DNA from: Alphaproteobacteria bacterium
Lineage (GTDB): Bacteria > Pseudomonadota > Alphaproteobacteria > Micropepsales > Micropepsaceae
Length of the DNA stretch: 15,497 bases
Reading direction: 5' to 3'
Assembly: GCA_028869725.1 (NCBI GenBank)
Contig: JAGWRJ010000063.1
Coordinates: forward strand, 1 to 15,497
Part shown: positions 6,868 through 13,701 of the stretch, piece after piece
How positions within the stretch are numbered: position 1 is the first letter of the stretch
Layout of the letters: each line of letters opens with the position of its first letter
Made by a program: the position numbers and the translations under genes
The notes under the pieces: model-generated
The model's database searches: none
What the model was told of the DNA's origin: nothing
Seen by the model: the letters and a program-made list of their open reading frames with translations, nothing else

Positions 6868-6891
6868 GGCGATTTTTTTGACTATAAGAAT
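6868..6891 (-). repeat. 24-bp operator-like repeat, copy B, with overlapping -10
   Basis: Second copy of the motif; it reads GGCGATTTTTTTG then ACTATAAGAAT. On the minus strand it contains TATAGT (6881-6886), a five-of-six match to a -10, and it runs into a perfect 12-bp palindrome AAGAATATTCTT (6886-6897). Transcription from here would start near 6874 and include copy A in a leader of about 60 nt. No good -35 is visible. Confidence 0.55.
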
Positions 6892-7032
6892 ATTCTTGAT
6901 AAAAATTAGGGGACATTCCAGGGGGTTAGCCCAGCCTCACGCCATATTCTCCCGACCAAGCTTGCTGCAGGGGCAATGCTACCGGTGGACGACATTGCCC
7001 GTCGATATCAGTCAGACCATCGCTGAGTTCGT

Positions 7033-8226
7033 CTATGTCTCGGGGAACAGGGTCGGAAACAGGATATCGGCGGTGTCGAGCGTGAAGCGAAGAGATACCG
7101 GCCCTTTCGGCGTATTGGATCCCAAGATTCCGTCGCCGGTCAGCGACGCCAACAGATCACGTGCCGAACGTTCCTTGAGCCCTGTGACACGTGCAGCCTC
7201 GCCACGCGGAATTTCCCCGCGATGGAGAACCTGTTCGAGCAGCGGCACCGCTTCGGGCTTCAGATCGTGTCTTTCGACATAAATCCGGAGGCGGCGCGCC
7301 AGCGTATCGAGTTCGAACAAGCTGCTCATGAATGCGACCTGATCGACGCAGATTTTCAGGAACCACTCGGTAAATTCCGCCAGCGCGCGGCGCGAGAGAT
7401 TGCCACGCCCATCAAGATCGCCCTGCCGCGGCGTGTCGGCATGATCCATCATGCGTTTGTAGTCGCCGCGGCTTTCGAGACCGCGCGCCATGCCCCGTGA
7501 GATCGACCAAAGACCGTGCGCGCCAATACCGGCCTTGAGCGCCATCGCGTGGCTCATCAAGCGGCTGACGCGGCCGTTGCCGTCCGGAAAGGGGTGAATG
7601 TAGTTGAGCCGATGGTGGGCGGCCGGAATGGCCATGATGCGCGAACCTGCGCCAAGCCGGTCGAAGCGGTAGGCCTGAGCGAAATGCTCCATGAAGGCGG
7701 GCACGCATGCCGAGGACGGCGGAATATGCCGCCCGACAGTAACGTCTTCTTCCGGGCGGCTTCGAAACACGCCCGGCTGCATCAGGAAGTCATGGTTCTG
7801 CGATTTGATGCGCAGCATCTTTTCGGATGCGCCTTCGTAGAAGGCACCATGCAGCCAGAGAATGAATTCGGTCGAAGTCGGTTCGGGCAAGGTTCCAGCT
7901 GCGAAAAGGCGATCGATTTCGCGCTGCACCCGAATATGGGCGCGGGCTTCGACTTGCAGATCGCGGCGACCCTCATCGACGTCGAGCTGATCGTTGAGGG
8001 CGCGCTCGATTTCGCATGGCGGTGTGTTGTGCCCCTCGATCAGGTTCGAATAATGGCAATTCATGATGCGAACGAGGTCGGCCAGGTTCGTCGCCGATCG
8101 CGGATGGAGCTTCGCATAGAGCGAGCCGGATGCACGCGATAACCTGTCTACGAGATCGAGGATCGCGGGCGAGGACTCGTCAAGCAGACAAGGCTCGATA
8201 CGGGCCGGAGTTTCGACAAACGACAT
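7033..8226 (-). CDS. Fic family protein with C-terminal winged helix, class II
   Basis: A 397-residue protein. Inhibitory motif SNLIEG at residues 60-65; catalytic HPFPDGNGRVSR begins at H211, with all catalytic residues present. The last 60 or so residues (LLEQVLHRGEIPRGEAARVTGL, then a SARDLLASLTGDGIL stretch) form a winged-helix-like segment typical of larger Fic proteins. The likely reaction is nucleotidylylation of a target protein with internal autoinhibition. It is only distantly related to the Fic fusion next to it. I chose the ATG at 8226 (MSFVETP) over an in-frame GTG at 8250 because AAGAG lies four bases upstream. A -10-like TATAAA sits at 8272-8277 on the minus strand, so it may have its own promoter rather than depend on abiE. 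The 220-bp gap to the Fic fusion also suggests separate transcription. Confidence 0.88.
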   Translation of the reverse strand: MSFVETPARIEPCLLDESSPAILDLVDRLSRASGSLYAKLHPRSATNLADLVRIMNCHYSNLIEGHNTPPCEIERALNDQLDVDEGRRDLQVEARAHIRVQREIDRLFAAGTLPEPTSTEFILWLHGAFYEGASEKMLRIKSQNHDFLMQPGVFRSRPEEDVTVGRHIPPSSACVPAFMEHFAQAYRFDRLGAGSRIMAIPAAHHRLNYIHPFPDGNGRVSRLMSHAMALKAGIGAHGLWSISRGMARGLESRGDYKRMMDHADTPRQGDLDGRGNLSRRALAEFTEWFLKICVDQVAFMSSLFELDTLARRLRIYVERHDLKPEAVPLLEQVLHRGEIPRGEAARVTGLKERSARDLLASLTGDGILGSNTPKGPVSLRFTLDTADILFPTLFPET

Positions 8227-8349
8227 AACACTCTTGGGGAAGCCGATCACGGCTTTAGGCAGCCGTTTGTATTTATATCATAACAGTCAGTTGAACACGC
8301 ACATTTTGCCGGCCCGTCTGCCGGTTTTGAGTATTTTCTTGTGTAGGCG

Positions 8350-9269
8350 TCAGGTCCAGCCTTTTTTAGGTCGCCAGTCGCCGGATAGGTTTGAAGTATC
8401 TTTCGGTAAATCGGCCAGCAGCGGCTCGATGAATTGCCGCAAGGCTTCGACGAGCCGGTCGAATGCGGGCGGAGGTTCGGCCGGCGTTGTCCGGCGTAGA
8501 AAGCCTTCCCATTGGGCCAGCTTGTCTCGTCTTGCCGCGAATTCCGGTGTCAGCGGTGCGGGCAGTGTCTCCGGCAGAGCGGTGCCGCGCGTGGTAAAGG
8601 TCCGTTGGATGGCGGTTACGAGCACGGCTTTTTCGAAGGAGAACGCGCGCGACAGAACCCATAGGTCATAGTGATCCTTGAGGCGGCTTGTAAGCTCGCC
8701 AAAGCGCACCATCGCCTCGAATTTTTCGGCAATCACTGTTTCCGGCGGATAGGCACGCACCTTTGCGACCGGCATATCGTCGATCAGGCGCGGGAAATCG
8801 ATGAGCTGAGCTGCGGGATGAACGCTGTCTCCAAAACCGACGTCGATCTGAACCGGAATGCGGGTTTTCTCCATCAGTGCGTCCAGGCGGACACGTGCGC
8901 CGCTATATTCCTCTTCCTCGCGTGCAGCTTCCACTTGCAGTGTATCAAGATCGAAAACAAGTCCGTCATCTGCAACGGGTTGCGTGCAGATCAGGGCGAT
9001 CGCATCCCGCACGTTTTCCATGTCGTTCGGTCCGAAGCCGAGCAAATCGAGATCGCCCGTCGAGCGGAAAGGAGCCGCCGCCCATGTAGCAAAAAGCATG
9101 GCACCCTTAAGGACGAACCGGCCATGCAAAGGGGATTGCGCCAGACGGTAAAGTAGACGTTCGCTCGCATAGGCGCGAGCACGCGCTGGAAGTCCTGCCG
9201 TTCGCTGCGGGCGCGATTGAGAAGGCGCTGACGTACCGATGCGGCGATGTTCTTGGGACGATCGGTCAT
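8350..9269 (-). pseudogene. abiEii: AbiEii nucleotidyltransferase toxin, apparently frameshifted near codon 33
   Basis: Toxin of the AbiE type IV system, a nucleotidyltransferase-fold enzyme that causes reversible growth arrest; relatives such as MenT add nucleotides to tRNA. The start ATG at 9269 overlaps the abiEi stop (ATGA). Codons 1-32 read MTDRPKNIAASVRQRLLNRA and on to FQRVLA; the normal continuation YASERLLYRLAQSP is in another frame. A single base appears missing at 9172-9173, where family members usually have an Arg codon (VLxRYAxERLLYRL). Everything after is intact: KGAMLF, RSTGDLDLLGFG (catalytic Asp pair), VQIDVGFGD, then AEKFEAMVRF and RLKDHYDL. Alternatively it is a sequencing error, or a shortened protein starts downstream in the long frame. 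Confidence 0.82.
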
Positions 9270-9877
9270 GTAAGCGCTTCCATATATGGGCGCATGACAT
9301 TCTGGACGCGGCAGATTTCGGCATAGCGCCAGATGTCGGCGCGCGTGGCTTTGCGCTTCTTTAGTGCATCACGCAGCGCCTCGATGGCTACGTCCAGGCC
9401 GACGCGGCGGCGATATTTGAAACAGTCGACGATGGTTTTGGCTGGATCGGTGAGCCTGACTTCGACGCCTTCGATATGCGTAACCATGCGGCCTGCGGTC
9501 AGCGCTTCCCCGGATGCGCGAATGATTTCGCATCGGATTTCAGCAACGCGTGGAACGCGCGCTTTGTGCTCGATCGCCAGCCATACGGCATGGGGTAGCT
9601 GTGTCGTTAGCCCGTGAAACCTCAGCGCCGACAGCAGGCAGATCACGCCTTTCGGGACGCGTTTGGCTATTTCGGCGAGATCGTGGGCGGCATCGATCGT
9701 GTCGGCTTCGGCCACCTGATAAAGGCCCCGGCTGAGCCGGACCAGCCGGCCCTGCCGGCATAGGCGCGAGAGATAGCTGGCCGGAATGCCTTCGCTGCGG
9801 AAATCTCGGGCGCGCGCAATTCCATGTCGGCGTGCAATCTCCAGCGCGCGTTCGGTGAGTGGGGTGCTATCCAGCAT
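9266..9877 (-). CDS. abiEi: AbiEi antitoxin / autoregulator
   Basis: Type IV antitoxin of the AbiE system, 203 residues. It does not bind the toxin directly in known systems; it counteracts its effect and represses the operon. The N-terminal winged helix spans about residues 7-55 (ALEIARRHGIARARDF, then SEGIPASYLSRLCRQGRLVRL and GLYQ), and the AbiEi C-terminal domain follows, including LLSALRFHGLTTQLP and LTDPAKTIVDCFKYRRRVG. The frame is open upstream for another 180 codons, but that stretch is the antisense of hipA and intergenic DNA; the ATG at 9877 gives the normal family length. No Shine-Dalgarno sequence precedes it, and a TTGACA at 9907-9912 suggests a transcript starting at or near the ATG. 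It ends in a 4-bp ATGA overlap with abiEii, implying coupled translation. Confidence 0.9.
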   Translation of the reverse strand: MLDSTPLTERALEIARRHGIARARDFRSEGIPASYLSRLCRQGRLVRLSRGLYQVAEADTIDAAHDLAEIAKRVPKGVICLLSALRFHGLTTQLPHAVWLAIEHKARVPRVAEIRCEIIRASGEALTAGRMVTHIEGVEVRLTDPAKTIVDCFKYRRRVGLDVAIEALRDALKKRKATRADIWRYAEICRVQNVMRPYMEALT

Positions 9878-9886
9878 GGCAGGAGT

Positions 9887-9933
9887 GTTACATAACGTCG
9901 GCTTTTTGTCAATAACTGCCGACATTATGTAAC
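9887..9933 (-). promoter_or_regulatory. abiE operator and promoter: 16-bp inverted repeat around a TTGACA
   Basis: GTTACATAACGTCGGC (9887-9902) and GCCGACATTATGTAAC (9918-9933) are inverted repeats matching at 15 of 16 positions, separated by 15 bases. On the minus strand a perfect TTGACA (9907-9912) lies in the spacer, and the nearest -10 at 17 bases is a poor AACACT (9884-9889). AbiEi proteins are known to repress their operons through inverted repeats at the promoter, so this is very probably the autoregulatory operator. Confidence 0.75.
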
Positions 9934-10075
9934 ATAAGGTCAAAAGGGGCGCATGATTTCCCTGCCATCTCCGCCGACACATGAATTTTTGGTACGCCGG
10001 GCAGACCATGGCGCGTGAATACCGCGCATCCATTGGGCTGAAATTCGATATGCGTCGAGTCGTGCGATCGACCTC

Positions 10076-10122
10076 TATACAGAAATCCGCATAAAGCCGG
10101 GATATACGGAAATCCGTATAAA
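10076..10122. promoter_or_regulatory. Orphan operator-like tandem repeat
   Basis: Two 20-bp direct repeats, TATACAGAAATCCGCATAAA (10076-10095) and TATACGGAAATCCGTATAAA (10103-10122), match at 18 of 20 positions with a 27-bp period. The second contains a perfect 8-bp inverted repeat, TATACGGA-AA-TCCGTATA (10103-10120). This looks like a pair of dimer-binding sites for a helix-turn-helix repressor. No adjacent gene obviously uses it: hipA ends at 10207 and abiEi has its own operator. Confidence 0.5.
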
Positions 10123-10146
10123 CGGCAGGAACGTGTATTTCGTTGG

Positions 10147-10175
10147 TGCGAAGCATCGAAAATTGATGCTTCGCA
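10147..10175 (-). terminator. Hairpin downstream of hipA, possible terminator
   Basis: TGCGAAGCATC (10147-10157) and GATGCTTCGCA (10165-10175) form a perfect 11-bp stem with a seven-base loop, 31 bases after the hipA stop. No T run follows on the minus strand, so it may stabilise the 3' end rather than terminate by itself. Confidence 0.45.
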
Positions 10176-10206
10176 TGGGTGCGAAATGCCCTCGGCAGAC
10201 GGGCGA

Positions 10207-11502
10207 TCAGCCGGACGTGGATGACCGGTTCAGATCGCTCAAACACGTCATTATCCGGCCGGCGAGCCGTTCGACCAGCCGGTCCACCGCTTCCCCAGCC
10301 AAGCCGTCTTTTGCCGCCTGCGATTTTACCGCGCCGATCTGCGCGAGGATCTCCTCTGCCATCCGGCGCAACGACATGATCACGGCATCGGCGTCGAGTC
10401 GAAGCTCGCGGGCAAGCTTGTGCCACTCGCGAATGCTTACGTGATCCAGCACATATTCGCCGCCGATCTTCATCGCCAGCTTGACGCGACGCAGATCGAA
10501 TTCGTCGTAGGGCAGAATGCTGGCCAGGTCGTAAAGCGGTGCAAGACGGATACGCGGACCGGCGCCGATGAGCAGCGAATAGTTCTTGGCATGGGCATCG
10601 GTGCCGGCGATGAGCCAGTTGAAGCCAACGGCCTGGACAAAGGTATCAAGGTCAGCGCGATGTTCGCTTGAATGCGTGCGGATCAGTTCGGCAATGTCTG
10701 CGACGCTCGGCCCGCCCTCGTTCTGATATTTTCGGGTCGGCATCACGGCAAGCGCCTGGCACATGTCTTCCTGATGGACGCGGACAATTCTGTCGCCGCT
10801 TCTGTGCCGGTCGTAGCGTTCGACGACGATGGCGATCTCGTTCTTAAATCGCATGACGCGCGACGAAGCAGCAGGCAATCCGGCGGCGCGCGCAAGCGCA
10901 AGGCAGATGTGCTCGTTCTCGGCATGTCCGTCAAAATGCCCCGTCGGCGGCTTCAGGATATGCGTGGTCGGAATGCGTCCTGACGGGATGCCCCATTTGC
11001 CATCCTGAAACAGCAGCGCGGTCTTGGGCTGTGCGCCGGCAAGGCTGAACTGCCCTGTGTCGCGCGGCAGTCGCCATGCGGCATGATCTTCACGCAGTGC
11101 GCGGAGCCGTTCGGCGACCCCATCCTCGTCGAGCCACTCGATGCCGTCGCCCGTGCTGTCCTGCAGGCTTTCCAGTCTTTCGGGCGGCACAACCTGCACC
11201 GCGCCGGCGCAGTCTTCGCCGACATGGCCGATGAGCCCGAAGACGTTGCGTGCCGATACCTGGAATTTCCGGGCCCAGCGTTGGAGCACGAGCTCGTTGT
11301 CCGGAAGCAGACCCCACAGGAACGCTTCGATGCTGACTGGTCCGTGTTCTTTTGCCGTTAGCGGCATCGAAAGCGAGAGAGGAAATGCATTCGGCGCATT
11401 CCGCCAGGCGTCGTCGTAGACGAAGGTCAGGCGATCGCGCAGACCGCGACGGACGCGCCCGACCTCACGACCTCCGAGTAGGACGACAAGCTCCTTGCTC
11501 AT
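10207..11502 (-). CDS. hipA: HipA toxin, serine/threonine kinase
   Basis: Toxin of the HipBA type II system, 431 residues, close to the usual 440. In E. coli HipA phosphorylates glutamyl-tRNA synthetase, halting translation and causing persistence. Features seen: an N-terminal subdomain (LGGREVGRVRR and on to FLWGLLPDNE), the FSLAGAQPKTAL stretch, the P-loop-like RIPTTHILKP, the ERYDR and HQEDMCQALA motifs, the catalytic loop GTDAHAKN with Asp302, and the metal-binding LYDLAS with Asp325. All catalytic residues are present, so it should be active. Its ATG overlaps the hipB stop by four bases (ATGA), the usual toxin-after-antitoxin layout. The target in this host cannot be read from the sequence. 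Confidence 0.94.
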   Translation of the reverse strand: MSKELVVLLGGREVGRVRRGLRDRLTFVYDDAWRNAPNAFPLSLSMPLTAKEHGPVSIEAFLWGLLPDNELVLQRWARKFQVSARNVFGLIGHVGEDCAGAVQVVPPERLESLQDSTGDGIEWLDEDGVAERLRALREDHAAWRLPRDTGQFSLAGAQPKTALLFQDGKWGIPSGRIPTTHILKPPTGHFDGHAENEHICLALARAAGLPAASSRVMRFKNEIAIVVERYDRHRSGDRIVRVHQEDMCQALAVMPTRKYQNEGGPSVADIAELIRTHSSEHRADLDTFVQAVGFNWLIAGTDAHAKNYSLLIGAGPRIRLAPLYDLASILPYDEFDLRRVKLAMKIGGEYVLDHVSIREWHKLARELRLDADAVIMSLRRMAEEILAQIGAVKSQAAKDGLAGEAVDRLVERLAGRIMTCLSDLNRSSTSG

Positions 11503-11789
11503 GGCTGCCTCTTGCGCGCAGCGTCGACGATGGCGTCGATATCAACGTCCGGGAGTACGGCTGCCTTGCTTTTGGGCGTCGTCCCGGCATCTGTGCGGAG
11601 GGGAATGCCGAGAACGTCGAGGGCGCGCAGAACCAAACCCAGTTCGGCGCGCGCGCGGCCGCGCTCGACGCCGATCACCCACTGGCGGCTCGCGCCGATG
11701 CTTTTGGCGAGCGCCGCCTGATCGAGGCCCAGCTCCTTGCGGCGGCTCCGAATGGCGGTTCCAAGATCTGATGGCGTACGTATCAGCAT
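11499..11789 (-). CDS. hipB: HipB antitoxin, XRE-type DNA-binding protein
   Basis: A 96-residue antitoxin and repressor. Residues about 5-62 form a Cro/C1-type helix-turn-helix (LGTAIRSRRKELGLDQAALA, then SIGASRQWVIGVERG). The C-terminal tail (VLPDVDIDAIVDAARKRQP) is short and acidic, then basic, as in HipB proteins whose tail helps hold HipA. In known systems HipB dimers bind the operator and bridge HipA, keeping the kinase inactive. The gene comes first in the operon and overlaps hipA by four bases. A TATAAT promoter covered by an ATGACAT palindrome lies 26-60 bases upstream, pointing to autorepression. The ribosome binding site is weak. Confidence 0.92.
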   Translation of the reverse strand: MLIRTPSDLGTAIRSRRKELGLDQAALAKSIGASRQWVIGVERGRARAELGLVLRALDVLGIPLRTDAGTTPKSKAAVLPDVDIDAIVDAARKRQP

Positions 11790-11814
11790 GGTAGCTATCT
11801 GATGTTATCGATAA

Positions 11815-11848
11815 ATGACATTATACATATGTCATCGTTCTATTACAA
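11815..11848 (-). promoter_or_regulatory. hipBA promoter with overlapping operator palindrome
   Basis: Minus-strand promoter: TTGTAA (11843-11848), 17 bases, perfect TATAAT (11820-11825). The palindrome ATGACAT (11815-11821), seven bases, ATGTCAT (11829-11835) covers the -10, and a third ATGACAT lies upstream at 11868-11874. This is the expected layout for repression by HipB. The half-site differs from the E. coli one, TATCC. Confidence 0.7.
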
Positions 11849-11942
11849 TCAGAAAAGTACACGATCGATGACATTTGAGGCAGGCATAAGCCACTGATCT
11901 TGAGGCCAAAAGCTACTTTTTCCATGATAACAGCGGAAAGAC

Positions 11943-11966
11943 GGCGATTTTTTTGCCCATAAGAAA
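11943..11966 (-). repeat. 24-bp operator-like repeat, copy C
   Basis: Third copy of the motif seen before the Fic fusion: GGCGATTTTTTTG then CCCATAAGAAA. It differs from copy B at only a few positions, all in the central and terminal bases. It lies between the HNH gene's stop (12018) and hipB, about 155 bases upstream of hipB. No Fic-like gene follows it, so it may be a displaced promoter piece or a shared operator. Confidence 0.55.
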
Positions 11967-12017
11967 ATGGGAGAAAAAATCAGTCCCTATTTCCAGTGAT
12001 CGGGCTGGGGCGACTGC

Positions 12018-12665
12018 CTACCGCCTCGATTCAACCAGGCCGGATATTGTTTCGATGGTCAGAGGCGGATCGGCACGGTGTGCAACCCGATGGCAGTTTG
12101 CGCAAAGGGGAACGAGGTCATTTCTGGGATCTATGACATATCCAGGACCGAGCTTCGAGACCGGCGTGATGTGATGCACTTCGATAAAGCCGGCGGCAAT
12201 CTCTCCATACCGTTCTCCGAAATCGAAACCGCAGGCGCGACAGCGCAGGCCATGAATGGCAAGTGCTGCTGCGCGATTCCGTCGGTCCCGCTCGTAGCGG
12301 TTGACCTGCACCTGCTCCCGTGACCCCTCTGGAAACCCTTCAGGCAGTTCGCCTGCAGCCGCCGCGTCAACTGGCTCGAGCGGCATAAGCGCGAGTACTC
12401 CCGCGGTGAACCGGAGAAGCCACTCGCTCGCCAGATCGAAATCAGACTGACCTTCGTCCTCGCCGGTCTCGATGTTGGCACGAACAAGAGACAGCGAAAA
12501 ACGCTGCCACTTTCTGTTCCATATCGCTGGATCATCAATCTGCGACGGCGCACCATCAATTTGCATGTCAATCGTCGCGCGCCGTGCGATGCAGTCCGAC
12601 ATTACGGACCGGAACCCGGACTGGCCGTCCGCATCTGCCATCGACATGCGCTCCAGCAGCGCCAT
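12018..12665 (-). CDS. HNH endonuclease
   Basis: A 215-residue predicted DNase with a C-terminal HNH domain. CRAC (142-145) and CANCH (188-192) are the zinc-binding cysteine pairs; HH at 164-165 within FIEVHHITPVS and Asn182 in DPRNDLVPL make the HNH core, all intact. The N-terminal 135 residues are of unknown family. The order CxxC, EVHH, DxRND, CxxCH resembles McrA-type type IV restriction nucleases, so host defence is likely but not shown. The frame continues upstream across the tRNA-Gly gene, which cannot be coding. Candidate starts are ATG 12665, 12647 and 12641; the last has GGAG nine bases upstream. It is the first island gene after the tRNA, whose 3' end is 87 bases away. Confidence 0.82.
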   Translation of the reverse strand: MALLERMSMADADGQSGFRSVMSDCIARRATIDMQIDGAPSQIDDPAIWNRKWQRFSLSLVRANIETGEDEGQSDFDLASEWLLRFTAGVLALMPLEPVDAAAAGELPEGFPEGSREQVQVNRYERDRRNRAAALAIHGLRCRACGFDFGERYGEIAAGFIEVHHITPVSKLGPGYVIDPRNDLVPLCANCHRVAHRADPPLTIETISGLVESRR

Positions 12666-12751
12666 CAACCGCCGGATTCCAGCGTCCCCTGGATAAAACG
12701 ACGGGGCAAGGTCACCGGGTGTAAAACCGTCCTGGGAAAATCCGCTAAGTA

Positions 12752-12766
12752 TTGGAGCGGGCGAAG
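12752..12766 (+). repeat. att-like direct repeat, tRNA-proximal copy
   Basis: TTGGAGCGGGCGAAG, identical to 5066-5080. Bases 12753-12766 are inside the tRNA-Gly gene (CCA, discriminator, acceptor 3' strand and the edge of the T arm), the usual crossover region for tRNA-targeting integrases. Confidence 0.65.
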
Positions 12767-12826
12767 GGAATCGAACCCTCGTATGCAGCTTGGGAAGCTG
12801 CCGTTCTACCATTGAACTACGCCCGC
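12753..12826 (-). tRNA. tRNA-Gly (anticodon CCC)
   Basis: A complete 74-nt cloverleaf on the minus strand. Acceptor GCGGGCG (12820-12826) pairs with CGCCCGC (12757-12763); anticodon stem GCAGC/GCTGC encloses loop TTCCCAA, giving anticodon CCC, which reads GGG; the T arm has GAGGG-TTCGATT-CCCTT. Discriminator T and an encoded CCA (12753-12755) are present. A possible promoter lies upstream: TTGCCG (12860-12865), 16 bases, TAATAA (12838-12843). Confidence 0.96.
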
Positions 12827-13701
12827 ACCTGACCGGCTTATTAGCATGACCCTCTCGACCGGCAAAAGATGTTTTGTCGTGTCCTCCCCGCCGCCGATCA
12901 CACCCTGAGGCATGGATCTGATCCGGTTGCCAGGCCAGGTGGCATACCCCCTTGTGGCAAGGCACGGAGCTCCCTCCGATCGCCCGGCGGGCTCCTACAT
13001 GCCGGCTTCAACCATGCACTGGTTCGGTCTTCTCGCACTGCGACCGCCATTTTCAGGCTGGCGCGCCAGGGCCTTGCCTGAGTGGCCGGCCCACGCGCCC
13101 TGCTGGACTCAGACCTCAGAGCTCCCGATCTCAATCATGGCACCGCCTGCAGGCTCAGTTCCGAACATGTCATTATCGATGGCTATACGTCCCCGGTGCT
13201 ACGTGTGCAAAGTTCTATCTTCACGCTCGTCGCTGCCAATTCTCCCCATACCACCTTACAGTCGATAATCTCAGACGCTGGATCCGTCCCATTTGCGACG
13301 ATGTCTTGGTATCTCTGCAGACCTGGTCCGATTCATCGCCAATCGCACCTTCGGAATTGAGCAAGGCGTAGGGGCTCGTCGCCAAGAACTGCTACTGCAG
13401 CAGCATTACGCACGGCGCTCGCTCCAACAGGGGGTGCCCCGCCTCTCGTACAAGCAAGAATCCCAACACGTTTGAATGTTGTGAACAATTGAGTTCTTAT
13501 AGCTCGAGCCGCATAGCTCAGAAGCGCTTGCACAATTTTTGGAAAACCACCACATCGCAATGATGTGCGGTTACCTCGATTTCATGAAGACCCGGTCGGA
13601 TCGTCCGGGCTTGCGCGTTCGAAAGCCGGTCGCGACAGAAAATGAGAGGCGTTGCAGCCCTACAAGACATTGTATGTACTAGCGTCGCAAAGAGGGAGGG
13701 G
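12827..13701. other. Long region without a supported gene
   Basis: About 875 bp between the tRNA and the metalloprotease gene. Several open frames exist, but none has a ribosome binding site, recognisable motif or protein-like composition. Beyond the tRNA promoter I see only small palindromes: CTGGCGCGCCAG (13058-13069) and GAAC-N6-GTTC (around 13482-13495), whose spacing is wrong for LexA. A -35-like TTGCAG lies near 13652 ahead of the protease gene. It may contain decayed genes I cannot recognise. Confidence 0.5.

Larger units (their letters stand above)
5066..12766. mobile_element. Putative tRNA-Gly-anchored toxin/defence island, about 7.7 kb, no integrase
   Basis: The segment is bounded by 15-bp direct repeats of the tRNA-Gly(CCC) 3' end and lies downstream of the tRNA, the normal geometry for integration into a tRNA gene. 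All genes inside run on the minus strand: AbiEi-like/Fic fusion, second Fic, AbiEii and AbiEi, HipA and HipB, HNH endonuclease. All belong to toxin, antitoxin or nuclease families. No integrase, excisionase or transfer gene is visible inside, so it would need an integrase supplied from elsewhere, or it has lost its own. The left end (5081-5160) is AT-rich. The repeat and gene content are seen directly; that they form one mobile unit is inference. Confidence 0.55.

Noticed and set aside
7516..8142. Plus-strand open frame of 208 codons
   Set aside because: Antisense to the second Fic gene; no ribosome binding site or recognisable domain.
8300..8340. GCCGGC/GCCGG inverted repeat followed by TTTT as a terminator for abiEii
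   Set aside because: The T run is on the plus strand, where there is no upstream gene. On the minus strand no T run follows the short stem.
9878..10426. Upstream extension of the AbiEi frame
   Set aside because: It covers the operator and the antisense of the hipA 3' end. The ATG at 9877 gives the normal family length.
12666..12965. Upstream extension of the HNH endonuclease frame
   Set aside because: It runs through the tRNA-Gly gene; the peptide there (RSSMVERQLPKLHTRV) is a familiar artefact of translating a tRNA.
13482..13495. GAAC-N6-GTTC as a LexA site
   Set aside because: The spacer is six bases rather than seven, and no gene starts close downstream.
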